DNA from: Sipunculus nudus | Taxonomy: Eukaryota; Annelida; Sipuncula; Golfingiida; Sipunculidae | Length of the DNA stretch: 64,000 nt | Direction of reading: 5' to 3' | Assembly (NCBI GenBank): GCA_026874595.1 | Contig: CM049322.1 | Coordinates: 6,807,900 to 6,871,899, forward strand | Part shown: in pieces, positions 13,254 to 24,967 of the stretch | How positions within the stretch are numbered: the first letter of the stretch is position 1 | Layout of the letters: each line of letters starts with the position of its first letter | The notes under the pieces: generated by a model | What the model was told of the DNA's origin: nothing | Database searches by the model: none | Seen by the model: only the letters and a program-made list of their open reading frames with translations | Made by a program: the position numbers and the translations under genes

Positions 13254-13557
13254 GTTAATAGAAATTACAGTTGCAGGTTTTAAATTTCCTTCTCAATGAC
13301 TGGCTCAGAAGTCTTTACAATTAACTTTCCGGTGGTAGCTTCCTAAGGACGCTACAGAGTCCACACACAATTTTTAGGTCGCTAGGGCCCGCAATACGTA
13401 GATGGCAGTTAATCTGGTACCAATTGTAATGCTTGACATAAGTAACTTGTGGCTGAGACCTTGCTTAAGTGTCTTAGGGAATAAGTGCGAGGCTACGGGA
13501 TTCGAACCCATGACCGCTTGACCACATTCCGGCACCATTGCCACGCTCCACGGAGTG
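13254..13557 (-). mobile_element. tRNA-derived SINE
   Basis: On the minus strand the element starts near 13557 and carries ATGGGTTCGAATCCC (an RNA polymerase III B-box, 13496-13510) about 50 bases in, followed by a non-tRNA body that runs to about 13254 and matches 12541-12704. The cloverleaf cannot be folded as a functional tRNA and satellite units abut both sides. It inserted into the satellite array. Confidence 0.65.
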
Positions 13558-14345
13558 TACCAGTGACTCATTGTAGTACATAAGTGACTATCCTAGTATA
13601 TCATTGACTCATATGAGTATATCGGAGTCTCCTCTTAGTATATCAGTGACTCATCTAAGTGTATCAGACACTCCTGTTATTTATCCGTGACCCATCTTAG
13701 TATGTAAGTGACTGATTTTAGCACATCGATGACTCGTCTTAGTATACCAGTGACTCGTCTTAGTATATCAGTGACTCATCATAGTATATCAGTGACTCGT
13801 CTTAGTATACCAGTGACTCGTCTTATTATTTCAGTGACTCTTCGTAGTATATCAGTGACTCGTCTGAGTATATGAGTGACGCGTCTTATTTTATCAGTGA
13901 CTCACCTTAGTAAATCAGTCACTCATCTAACTATAAATAAGTGACTCATCTTAGTATATCAGTGACTCGTCTTAGTATATCAGTGACTTGTCTTATTAGG
14001 TCATTGGCTTATCAAAGTATGTGAGATACCCCCTCAGGATATCAGTGACTCAGCTTAGTATATCAGTGACTCGTCAGTAAATCAATGACTCTTTTCGGTA
14101 CATCAGTGACTCAGCTTAGAAAACCAGTGACCTGTATAAATTTGTATTTAACTCATCCCAGTGTCATAAACTCACCTCATCTTTCTAAGCAGTGGTTTAA
14201 CGTAAGTAACGCATCCGTTTTTGCCAGTGACACATATTAGCATGGCTATGACACCCTTCAGTACGCTGGAGACTAATGTAGCGTATCAGTGTCTCATCTT
14301 TGTGTGGAAGGGACTCTTATTATACCAGTGACACATCTTAGTTAT
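13556..14345 (+). repeat. TGACTCA satellite, block 4
   Basis: The longest and best conserved block: dozens of ~21-base units with consensus AGTGACTCGTCTTAGTATATC. Here a CTCA to CTCG variant is common and clustered, pointing to local homogenisation. Units decay at the right edge. Confidence 0.92.
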
Positions 14346-14369
14346 CCAATTTGTGTTATTGTGACTTAT

Positions 14370-14570
14370 CTGAATGTCGGGACTGGTATTTCCGGTAGGC
14401 GGCGCTACGCAAGCATGGCACGCTGGTCGGCCATCAGGAATCTTTTCCGGCGCTTTGCTCGCAGTTCCTGTTTCGTGCTGTATATAGCGCTTTTGCGCAT
14501 GCTCGGATTTTAATTTCTTGTTTACCGCTCGAAATAGTAAGTCAAGGCGAACTTGTGCTGGTAAGTATAT
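14370..14570 (+). promoter_or_regulatory. Possible GC-richer promoter with 5' exon donor
   Basis: A short CpG-richer island in AT-rich DNA holds GGCGGCGCTACGC, a TATATAG, TTTTGCGCATGCTC (NRF1-like) and, about 90 bases on, a strong donor CTG|GTAAGTATAT near 14561. This could be a promoter and non-coding first exon of a plus-strand gene, but no downstream exon was identified. Confidence 0.25.
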
Positions 14571-14579
14571 ATAAGTTAT

Positions 14580-17330
14580 ATATTAAACTGCGGAAAAAAG
14601 GGTCCAAATTTTTCAAAGTTGATATGGGTCAAAGTTGTAGGAATGATACATAGTTGAGACAGATATAATTTAGTCAGATGCGGTACAAAGAACGCGTCCG
14701 ATTTGTATACAATGTAATCAATGTCAGCACAGGTGCCAAAAATTAATTTTTGTTTTGGTCAGTGTTGACTGTCTAGTAACTGTCAGAATGTGGTTTCATC
14801 TGCTGTCACCCGTCATAATGACAGATGATTTAAACGTTACGGCCCGGTGTTTGAAAGTTCTGTGGCGGACCGTTTCGCGATCTCTGCGGGGGCTTCACCT
14901 CATGTATTAGACAGTGTCAGTGGACGAAAATAACAATAATGCCATTGTTGATCGTGCGCGTCTTTGTTATTACTCTGTAACTAAAAGTAACTTGTTTATG
15001 GCATACATGCCCGATATTATCATTTTATATTTAAAACACTTATAACACTGTGTACATACATTTAAAAAATAAATTGTAAACTACCTCTACTGCTCCAGTT
15101 AAGTTGAAGCTTGGTAAATAAATATAATTCACACACTGAATTGTATTGTATAACCTGTATACTTATTTTTTCATTATATTATTTGTATTTTATATTACAT
15201 TATTTATTATTTTAAACTACATAAGTTGCACTCATTCTGCACATAAAAAAGGCAAACACAAGCAGTCTCTATGGGGCACGTGTTCTTTTAAACATGACGT
15301 CTTAGTGATATACCTGTATTTGACTCCCTTTACATGTGAACAACACATGGGTCATCTAGGTCCCACGTGTTTATGGATACGCAATGATAAATTGAGTTCG
15401 CTGATCTGGTGCAGTAATTCAATATTTTGCAAAGATATCTTATATTCAACAAATATAAACGCCATTGGGTCTGGTGAGTTATTTTCTTTTTTCTGAACAT
15501 GTATAAAACTGAATGAATCACTCTTCGTCATATGGACATCATCACAGATAAATATTTCATGTTATAGATATCCATGTATAAAATCTATAAAATAATTTCT
15601 GAGGTTAAAATCAATTCCTGTAGAGGTTTCGGAGGTTTTGGACGTTTCCATTGGTTGTTGATTGTTTGCCTGTTAGGATAGGTTTTTAAAAGGTAGAGTG
15701 AGGTGATAGTTATAGGACGCCCTGGATGTCGAAAAGTATTTGAGGCACTCTGAATCATTATCATAAGTTAACTTATTCAAATGGCCCTTTTTCATCTTGA
15801 AACAGCATCATTCTTTTTGTCCTTTGCTTCATACCACTTTTTGATAGCAATTTCGACCACTGCTTTCTCTTCGATTCAGTAGCAGAACACGTGTTGTTGA
15901 AAAGACATCGCATATACTCGTTGATGGAGGGAGCTTGTATAGACTACATACTCTAGTAATACTTACCATCAAACTTCTGTGAACAATGGATTAAAAATTA
16001 TATGAAACTATGTAAACTATATTTAAAAGTTAAGATTAGTATAATGAATAGTATTTTAGAAATGTCTTTATGGGTAACATTTAATTTATTTAATGAAAAC
16101 TATAAATATAAGCGAATAAAAAAGAACAATTGAAAAAGTCATATATGTATTTATGTTTTACACATGTGAATAGGCAATATGATTCTCACATTATAAAATC
16201 ATATCGCTAAAAATGGTAATAATATTCCTCGTGTCACAATATATCTATTGTAAATTAGATTATATACTGTTTCTTGAACAGGTTGTACTTTTATTTTATT
16301 AACAAATGGCATATGTGACTCGCTGGCTGCAACATTAACAATGCATATACATATATTGGATATATTTTATATTGTTTTCTTTGGTTGGAAATAACACTCA
16401 GCAGAAATTTTTCTTGACAATATAAGTTGTCGGTGGAATCCTTTCAAAATAAAATGTAAAACATAATACAAAAATTTGTTGCAAAATTAACCTTTTTTTT
16501 TACTCCCAAAGTAAGTAGCATGGCCAAATTAAACTGATAAATAAAAGCAATGAGAAAAAGGTTTCCAAAATTTTAACGGAAGTTCTTTGTGTAGGGATAC
16601 GAATTAAGTATAAATGTTTACGTTTTAATGTGGCCCTTTTAATTTATTTTTCACAGCTGTCACAAGTGTTGTAAAGCCCAATAATGAGCAAAAATTGAGC
16701 ACAGGTCGGAGTAATCCTGATAAGAGAACTAAATGCTTCGTGGCCAATGAAATCTGGAAATAATTACATTTGTCGGAGAGCTTTCATCATTTGAAGGGAG
16801 GTTTAAGTCAAAAACAAAAAGATATAAAAACCGACGAGATAAAGACATTCCTGGATTTGAGACAAGTAATTGGAAAATAGAATTAATATTTATCACAACA
16901 AGGTGAAAGATGTACATAGTATACTTGTTTCTAAAATATATTTTTTACAAACTCATATTGGCCCATGGAAATATTTATAGCAAATTAGACAGGTCTACCT
17001 AAATTATATTAATTTTCAAACAGACAAAGTTATCATTACATTATGCTGGACATGTCAAACTATAATATGTAATCTTATTTGTAAAATACTGGCCTGCTGC
17101 GCGTGCAAGAGCATGGTTAAAATAAGCCTTATTGACATTAACAGCTTATTAACATTTTAAGAAATTCATTAACTTGGACGAACTTTAAATGCTGTGCAAT
17201 AGTAACGAGGCACGCTGTCATAGGGAATAAGACACAGCGAACGTTAATTTAGGGCTTCCAAAACGATTTAACAGAATTTTCCTATATCTTAAACAAATAA
17301 TGTTTTCAAGTCCCACTGCTTCAAAGTGCC
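14580..17330. other. No gene recognised
   Basis: AT-rich. A minus-strand segment at about 15780-15880 reads SKRKQW in one frame and AIKKWYEAKDKKNDAVSR in another. The basic N-terminus recalls pogo/CENP-B-type transposases, but the frames conflict, so it is at most a transposon fossil. Confidence 0.4.
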
Positions 17331-17399
17331 CTGTCTGACTAAATGCCAAAATAATTTCCCTTTAACATAGAATCTAGTAAATGGTCACAGTGAACTTAT

Positions 17400-18180
17400 T
17401 ATGTTTGTCAAAGGACACTGCAAACACGTCTCATATATGATTATGGGCACATCTGACAAAATTAAGTGTGACCACCCCGACCTAAAAGAATATAGTGCAT
17501 CATAAGCTAATCTTAGATGTTGAAACAGGTTTACCCAAGACCCTCTTGAATTAAAGTTTGAAAAATTCTAGGTCTAACCATTATGATTTATGCACATCTG
17601 ACTTTCGCAGTAATAAAATCTTTTTATCCCTATATTCACGAAATACATGTGACCTAATTTCATGATCCAAAGGAGACTTTTCAAGGACGTCCCTCGATTT
17701 TGCAGACTAGGGTTCAACGTCTAACAATTAAGGTTTGTATGGCTGACAGGGTGCTTATAATCATGGTGTTTGCCTTAAGCATATAAGAATTTAGGTCACC
17801 ATAATCTAATTTTAGATTTTAAAGGAGATTGGCCTATGGCCTCCCTGAGTTTACAGCTAGATATTTATAGGCCTAACATATAAATTGTGCCCATCTTGCA
17901 TTCAGGGTGCTAATATGGTAGCTTTTTCCTATGGGTCGCAGAATATATGTCACGCTGATCTGATTTCATGTTTCCGAGGATATTTGCCGAGGAAATACCA
18001 GAATGTTAGGTGAGAAGATTCTAGGCCTAATGGAGACATGTTGTGTCCTGTCTGACTGCCTGGGTCCTTAGAATCATGTTTTAAGCCCAAAGGGCGCAGA
18101 ATATAGGCCACAATAACCTTATTACAGGTTTCCAAGGAGATTTGCTCAGAGCTTAACTGGATATAGAGTTAAAAATTTGA
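17400..18180 (+). repeat. Diverged ~155-bp tandem repeat
   Basis: Successive units are marked by AAGGAGATTTGCC-type words at about 17670, 17822, 17977 and 18135 (spacing 152-158). Each is followed by CTCCCTG, a TTCTAGGCCTAAC block, TGCCCATCTGACT and a GGTGCTTANAATCATG block. About five units are visible, strongly diverged. A related piece lies at about 58690-58960. Confidence 0.75.
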
Positions 18181-18859
18181 ACATTTGGTGACTGCGAGTT
18201 AGTATTTTGATAATACTTAGAATTTAAAAATATGTGTATATAACGAACGCCGTGATGAGTTTCAAACCTGAAATTAGTAATAAAAATGATAGATGATGTT
18301 AATTAGTTTTCATTGCTTCGTTTACACCAAATATAATATTAGCAACTGGTTAAACAGCTATAGCACGAGCGAGTCTTAGGACTACCCACCGTACAACAAA
18401 TACTTAGAACAAAAACCTGACATTCAATGTAAATCTATTTCTAATATCCTGATACAAATTATTGAATGAATGATTGTTCAATGGGGAATGTTACGTACCG
18501 ACACATCAACATCAACTGAAAGTATACACATTTTTCAACAGGTATTGTACATGCTACTCCTTTAATGGGAGTGTGCACGAACTATAACCAAAGCAACATC
18601 TGATACAAATATATGGGAATATAAAATATTGAAGAAAAAAAAGGAATTCCTGTTGTGTAATATTTGTATTGTCGGTTCCCGACCGTCATCTTTTCTGTCG
18701 ATTTTTTTTTAAGTAGAAATCTCCTGCAAAATATTTGAAATGTTATAAAATAAGATTTACGTTTATGTGTATGTTTTACTAATAATTAAGTTATTTGATA
18801 GGTGATATGATATCATTATTTAAGTATATGTTAATGTGGAATGAGCAAGTATGTGTTAC

Positions 18860-19871
18860 CTTTTCCTCACAGAGGACTGGAAGACTACGGTTACAGTTAG
18901 TAACTACTTCAATCAGTTCTCCTGCTACCATGTTCAAAGCAGTGCAATCGCCAATATCCTTGGGCTCTCCTTGACCCCAAGGCAGGCCAGCTGTACGGTG
19001 AAACCCTATAAACAACGGACAACGGTAAAAATGTAAAAATGAAATAAATGTTAGGGTATCTGATTACCAGTACAGCATATTTAAAATACCCGCTGTATCC
19101 GTGGTGAAGCCTACGTAAAATGGAGGCTGAAAAAAGTATCTTGCTTTACTCAACGTTACCAGAAGCATATGCAGGTGTACATATTGGTCGAGCTCGGCTA
19201 TTGACGGACGTAAACATGTCAGAATTTCAAAGAATACTAGGACTATGACCTGTATTATGATTTTTCCCATTAACTGAACACTGATATCGCTGTATATACC
19301 AATTGTGAAAACAGGAGTCACATGTTTTAATAAATCGCTTCAGCTGTGTAACATTTAATCATTCTTGTTCGAGCATACCCTAATCCGAAAGATAATCTCC
19401 TGACAAAACTAGTAGTTTTAATAGTATTAAAAACCATGGGCTCCATAGCCCCGGTCACATGAATACAAAAACTTTTCTGCGACCGGATGCAGGTACCCCT
19501 TACGCAGAAGTGCACTGAAACAGAACTGGTCACCTGGTAGGTTTGCTGGGAGGAGGCTATCCAAAACATAATGACAGAAATACTTCCAGATATATGGAAT
19601 AAATGAAAACGATGCTTACCAATGGTCGTTCTTATCCTCCAGTCTTCTCTACGAAGTCCAATCCAGTACAAGACCGTTTGTTTGTGTGGCATTTTCGGTG
19701 GAAAAATTGACTGGAAAAAGCTCCGGTTTCCTTTCTGGTTGGTAGGATAAACACCCAGTTTCAATCCTCTCCTCCTACAGAAATCTCGTGCTACATACCA
19801 ATTCATAATCATTTCTGATTTAACAAAACAGGCCTTTTTCCATTTAAAACAGTTTTCAGAAAATCCGATTT
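18860..19871 (-). CDS. CTLD 4 (exons 19871-19620 and 19005-18860)
   Basis: The best conserved domain. The first exon reads GFSENCFKWKKACFVK, NWYVARDFCRRRGLKLGVYP and YWIGLRREDWRIRTTIG, ending G|GTAAGC. The second reads LPWGQGEPKDIGDCTALN and ends PVLCEEK before GTAACA. The GEP where many lectins have EPN/QPD and the WXXGEP-DC-C-LCE pattern are diagnostic of the family. The exit phase is 0, unlike the inner domains, so what follows (more domains, membrane anchor or stop) lies in an unrecognised downstream exon below 18.8 kb. Confidence 0.8.
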
Positions 19872-21912
19872 CTGAGCAGGTGCTACAAACTGAAGTTATT
19901 TATCATATTATTAAGCTTACATTGAATGCACAAATCAATGTAACTTTCTATTAAAAATATATTATAATTATAAAATATCTATTTTATGATCAACTGCATG
20001 ACAAGATGAAACTTGATTTTACAGATGTACGCACAATAAATATGCATAGTTAAATAAAATTTACGTATCCTTATAAACCCACAATCTTTCTGGCACAAGA
20101 CTCCACTGTTGTTCTGTTTACATATACTTCCGTTCATGTTCCCAGTTCTAAATTCACGGAAGCACAGTTCCCTGCTGTTCCTAAAAGCTTCCGCCTTATT
20201 GGCCACTTTTAAGAATTCAGAAAAAATTTGATCAATAACATTAAATGTTCTTAGGCTGAACAAATTTGATTGAAATTAGACAATCAATGTCATTATTAGA
20301 TATTTCATCTAGACGATGTTGTCTTTACAGGCATTCATAATAGATAATGTGAACGGTTACCAGGCCAGTTGCAGTTGAGCCAAATGAAATCTCGACGCAG
20401 CAAGCGTCTTACGGAATACCTGACAAGTGTTAACCCAGACCTGCTTAAAAAACTCCGAACGTAATCGTATTCAAAAGAAGACCGTAAGTTATTGTTCGAG
20501 GGATAGCAGTCTCTCTGGGGCTCGTTTACTCTGCTGCATCCTTTAAATATTAATGTTCCTTCAGAACAGAAAATAATTTTTTTTATAATTTCTAGCGTTA
20601 ACGTATCATGCTGTTAATGTCTCAAACGCGAATATTGTTTGTAATGGAGATAACAGACTCACCCTTTTCCAGACAAAAAGGGGATAAAAGTCAATACAAT
20701 CTATAACTTGTATCGCCCATTTGCCGTTTTGAAAAGATATCACACTACAGTAACCATATGCTAGCGGGTGGCCCTCTCGCCAGAGTAAGCTCTTTCTCAT
20801 TATCGTTTGTCCTAAGGAAAGAATAAGAAGAAAACAAGAGCAAGGAATCATGTTAAATGGAATTAAATACTCATACATATAATAGATAAATAACACTCAG
20901 TCACAATCCGTAAACTAAGATGTTTAATTTCTAACATTATGATTTCAGTATTAAACATTTACTTTAAAGTGAGATCAGACACATTAAACATTTCTACCTC
21001 CTTTTCCGTTGATCAGCCAGTCCTCTTTTCTTAATCCGATCCAAAAAAACTTAAGATACCCAGAAGACCGAAAGGCTTCCCATAAAGATTTCAGAACAGG
21101 CCTATGGTCAGGTCCAGAGAATATTGCAAGACTTTCATATTTATAAATACAGTATTTTTGCATTGGCCCAATTTAATTCCAAATCTCCTCTCACGTAACA
21201 AACATCTTTGTATTTAAGACAGTGGCTCGTTCCGGCTATCCCTGAACAAGTCTCGCAGCATGTAAATAAAAAAAAAATTCTTAGAGGAGTGTTTATATCT
21301 TTATGATAGGAAGTTGGACGTTTTTGTAATTTTATTCAAACTTATGAATTATGTTTTTGCACTTACGCTTCTAAAATGTCTCGCATTTCTGCATGTGAAA
21401 CGTATTAAAAGTAAGCAGATCTGTTTGCAAGAAAGAGAGCAATAGATGTGAACACTTTATTCGATTAGAATGATTACCTGAAACATGGCACAGTGTAGCG
21501 ACTTTTCTTCTGTTGCACAGACCAGCTTTAATGATGCCTTGATTTGCGTCTAAGAATGCGCAGTGTTTGCCGTTTGTGGGATAGTGTTTCAGGAGTTCAC
21601 CTAAAATATGTTTAAACGACCTCATTTTTTCTTGCAAACATTCGTATTTGTGAACTTAATATTAAAATGACATGTGATCGAATCCAATAGGATATTATAT
21701 GGGAGATTTTATGCAAACGATAAACAAAACTAGCTGAAAATCCCCCATTAAGAATTGGATAAGAATTATCCTCTTGAAACCTGTCCAGGCGTTGTCGACT
21801 CTAAACTGTTCCATAGCTGTCTTGACGTTTTTGAGCTCGTTCTTTTCTCGAATGTTTGGGAAAGAATATATATTTCCGGATCCCGAGCAAATTCTTGGTA
21901 TCAAGCTGTCAC
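18860..21912 (-). CDS. Multi-domain C-type lectin-like gene (partial, at least 4 CTLDs)
   Basis: Eight exons read on the minus strand: 21912-21781, 21600-21478, 21241-20998, 20811-20663, 20558 (or 20540)-20361, 20205-20065, 19871-19620 and 19005-18860. They pair into four C-type lectin domains, each cut by a phase-1 intron just after the WIGL/W-G segment, and joins between domains are also phase 1. This repeated two-exon plan resembles mannose-receptor-like tandem lectins. CTLDs are extracellular Cys-bonded folds that often bind sugars. No signal-peptide, transmembrane or first-half exon of the first domain was found, so both ends are missing. Two apparent frame breaks (in 20998-21241 and at about 20669) mean it is either a decaying gene or carries assembly indels. 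The canonical EPN or QPD calcium motif is not evident; the last domain has GEP. Confidence 0.75.
20065..20558 (-). CDS. CTLD 3 (exons 20558-20361 and 20205-20065)
   Basis: The first exon opens after TTCTGAAG (20558) or AATATTTAAAG (20540), both phase 1. It contains GCSRVNEPQRDCYPS, FEYDYVRSFLSRSGLTLVRY and DFIWLNCNWPG, ending at a GTAACC donor. The second, after TTCTTAAAAG, reads FRNSRELCFREF, GSICKQ and GVLCQKDCGF and ends at C|GTAAAT. The domain is compact and lacks an EPN-type loop, so calcium-dependent sugar binding is doubtful. Confidence 0.7.
20663..21241 (-). CDS. CTLD 2, frame-broken (exons 21241-20998 and 20811-20663)
   Basis: The first exon reads HCLKYKDVCYVRGDLELNWA in one frame, hits a stop, and resumes one frame over as SLAIFSGPDHRP then FFWIGLRKEDWLINGKG. 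The switch lies at an A5 run near 21161-21165. Its length (244) is incompatible with the phase-1/phase-1 pattern of its sister exons. The second exon reads LLWREGHPLAYGYC and ends FVWKR at a good GTGAGT donor, but in phase 0. One missing base at about 20669 would restore the conserved final cysteine and phase 1. Two independent one- or two-base breaks are therefore inferred. Confidence 0.7.
21478..21912 (-). CDS. CTLD 1 (exons 21912-21781 and 21600-21478)
   Basis: The first exon starts after TCTTTAG (phase 1), reads GDSLIPRICSGSG and ends NAWTG at a donor after 21781. The second starts after ATATTTTAG and reads HCAFLDANQGIIKAGLC and KVATLCHVSG, the three C-terminal cysteines of a CTLD, ending at CAG|GTAATC. 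Phases match (1/1). The upstream exon, which should hold the WXXAXXXC helix, is not identifiable, so this domain is partial in the window. Confidence 0.7.
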
Positions 21913-22449
21913 CTAAAGATTCCTCCGAAAGTTAAGAGTGATGAAAATAAATTAAACGAGGAAAATGAAAGCTTAGGTTACTTCAATTTGGTGTTTATGT
22001 TAGTTAGCTAGAAGTGGTTGTAATTCGTCCATCATGGCAAAAACGATAAAGTACAACATTGTTCCAGCTGCCGTATACTCCTTACGGGCATCGGCAGAAT
22101 GTATGGTTTTGAATGTGTTGTTAAGAAGCAAAAAAATACATTATATAATAATATGGGTTACGTGTATTGTTTTGAAGGAGCGTTCACATTTACACCGTCA
22201 ACAAAGAAAAAAAAACATAATTTGAGAGGCTTCATCAGCGTTTATCTGTGAATTTGATAATGAATTTTGTCAACGTTTTTATTATAAAGACTAAATAGAA
22301 ATTGCCATGTACGGGAAGCACAAATGTATCTCATGCACGTTTATCCTGTTCGATGTTTGATAACAATTGTAAAGCACACTGTGCTTTTTACTCCGTATAT
22401 TCTTTCAATATAATATTGTAAACGCCAACCAAGGCCAAACAATATTTTT

Positions 22450-23131
22450 GTTTTTTTCAGATAATCAAGATTGAAAACAATGTGATGACTGCAATATGGT
22501 ATTTATACAGTAAAATATAATTATAAAATGATCTGTAAATTGAACCGATATGCTTCTATATGTACTAAGCAATCAGGCATTATTACCAGTTCCTTATGTT
22601 AAACGTGAGCGCAGTATTATAAACAAAAACACATTCTAAATATTCTCTTTAATCTTATTACTTCAAAATGATTGTTATGTTGTTGTCAGGGCAAAAACGT
22701 AAGTAAATCAAGACTTAAAGCTGGAGGCGGCTCAATGTTAAAGGTAATATTTTCGTCGACTAATTTTTTTTTTTTTTACATTTTACCTTGTTTTTTTTCA
22801 GATAATCAAGATTGAAAACAATGTGATGACTGCAATATGGTATTTATACAGTAAAATATAATTATAAAATTATCTGTAAATTGAACCGATATGCTTCTAT
22901 ATGTACTAAGCAATCAGGCATTATTACCAGTTCCTTATGTTAAACGTGAGCGCAGTATTATAAACAAAAACACATTTTAAATATTCTCTTTAATCTTATT
23001 ACTTCAAAATGATTGTTATGTTGTTGTCAGGGCAAAAACGTAAGTAAATCAAGACTTAAAGCTGGAGGCGGCTCAATGTTAAAGGTAATATTTTCGTCGA
23101 CTAATTTTTTTTTTTTTACATTTTACCTTGA
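22450..23131 (+). repeat. 341-bp tandem duplication, nearly identical copies
   Basis: The word CAGATAATCAAGATTGAAAA recurs exactly 341 bases apart (22458 and 22799) and the whole unit, ending in a poly-T run and ACATTTTACCTTG, is repeated. I see only single-base differences (G/T in AAATGATCTG, C/T in ACATTCTAAAT) and a poly-T length change. This is a very recent duplication or a collapsed/expanded assembly repeat. Each unit carries TTTTTTTCAG and several GTAAGT/GTAATA donors, so it could duplicate a small exon, but no convincing coding frame was found. Confidence 0.92.
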
Positions 23132-24125
23132 ATTTCATCAGTATATAACAATATTACGAATGTTGGGACTAATTCTGTGAAAAAAAAAATAGTTCGTGCT
23201 TTATGAGATTTTTTTACACAACTATTTTGACTACACCTGCGATTTATAGGATTTATAGAGGAATGGTCAATACATTAATCACATATTTTATTTATTTTTT
23301 ATTTTACATGATACATCATTCCATTATAGTTTTAATTCTGAGCGTTATTGAATTGGAATTTTCTTCGGGCCTGATTTTTTAAAGGCAATTATGTTTTGCT
23401 GTACGCATGTAGGTTTGTGTTCCAGAGAATTAATTGGAAATATAAATTTATGAATTTTTACTCACCAGTTGCAACATGAGGAACGACGTTTTACCGTCAG
23501 AGAAGTTCTTTATGTGTAAGTGTTACTCATGAGGACAACCTCGCCCCATCGGATTTAGCATCAACCATTCAAAGAAAATAATTCACATCTTCTATATATT
23601 ATCTCTATCAAACTTTTATTTTAATTTGAAAAATGATAAATAATATGTTAAAATAAAAACAAGTAACTTCATATTATCCTCTTAGTGTAAAATTATAATA
23701 CATGTATATATGTTTAAATATGTATATAATGTTTCATGGATCCCAAACAGAAGGAATCTGCAAACAGCTCTGTCAGTGAAGTAAAAATGTGACATGCATA
23801 GGTTAGATAGAAGTCTTTTGAACCCAACATAGAATACTTTCATTAGTCGGTGTAAATATTTGTATGAGGTAAAATATATGGTCAACAGGCATTCCCTATG
23901 TAATCTTACTTGTTGCTTGATATGAAAATAATGTAAAATTTGCTTTAAGCATGAACAATAAAGACCCCTGACGGTTGCATACACTCGTCCGCCTGATAAG
24001 GTAATGTAACATCTGTTTTGGTTTGCTTTTTTTCTGATTTCATTTATTTTATTACATACATTTCGAATATTTATTGCCGCCGCAAGAAGGATATCATTAA
24101 ATCATAAACCGGGTATTGTGTGTAG

Positions 24126-24909
24126 TCAAGGAAAAAAAAGCGTACCAAATACATGGTGGTTGCCACATGTGGCTTTGAGGAGCGTGAGAGGGATACTATC
24201 ATGTACAATTTAGCCGAACATCTGTCAAAGGTAAGACGGTATTTTGCGACGTTAACTATGAACTAATTTGTATACTGACTGATTGTGTATCACTCTGTTT
24301 ACAGACCCATCAACAGTAACCCGATCCTATCTCAAGGACTGAAATGAATATGGAATAAAGATTTGTTTATATTTGAATAAAAATACGATTACCTATAAGC
24401 ATTTATAATCCCTCCCTTAGGCCCATGTACAAGATGAAGATATAGGGTTTCATCCCATTTCTTCCTCTCGTAATGATCCTGGGATATATCTGTGAAGTAA
24501 AGTATATAAAACAACGATCGATGACCCTTTTTTGGTACGTTATTTTACAACCCTAACTTATTCCTGTCAAAATGAATCGTCAATTTCATCCATGATTCAT
24601 GAATTTTACTAAAACATATTAATGCACATGTATAATCTAATTTTTTTTAATACAGCTTGAAATTATATTTATTGAGTACATGGAGTTTGATACACTCCTT
24701 GTCGAGGTTTGGATTAAAGGGAAGTTGATGGAGATCTATTTCTCCTTAGGGAACGTTCTAGTAAGTGTAAATGTTATGCTTGTTTTTAATACTTAACTAT
24801 GATCGAAGAAACCAACAAGATTAGTAATTATGCAAGCATCATAAATCTTCTTATTTTAGGGATTTTACCTGAAAGAGCATAATTTTGTTAATACCTTGGA
24901 GAGTCACAT

Positions 24910-24967
<58 letters not shown>

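Noticed and set aside
13490-13560. Possible tRNA gene
   Set aside because: A B-box-like word is present but acceptor and anticodon stems do not pair, and the sequence continues into a body shared with 12541-12704. Called a SINE instead.
11036-14345. CRISPR-like array
   Set aside because: Repeats are contiguous with no unique spacers and diverge internally; this is satellite DNA in a eukaryotic genome.
14289-14513. 74-codon frame at the satellite edge
   Set aside because: Its first half is satellite-derived and its second half is the GC-rich patch; no protein features.
15146-15496. 116-codon plus-strand frame
   Set aside because: Aromatic and AT-driven composition, overlapped by another frame on the opposite strand, no splice sites or family resemblance.
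23466-23512. Minus-strand peptide SDGKTSFLMLQL before a GTGAGT donor, resembling a P-loop
   Set aside because: No acceptor or G-X4 part upstream and a stop shortly before it. The same stretch also looks like a plus-strand mini-exon (TTTTTACTCACCAG ... GTAAGTG). Too ambiguous to assign to the plus-strand GTPase, which lies on the other strand.
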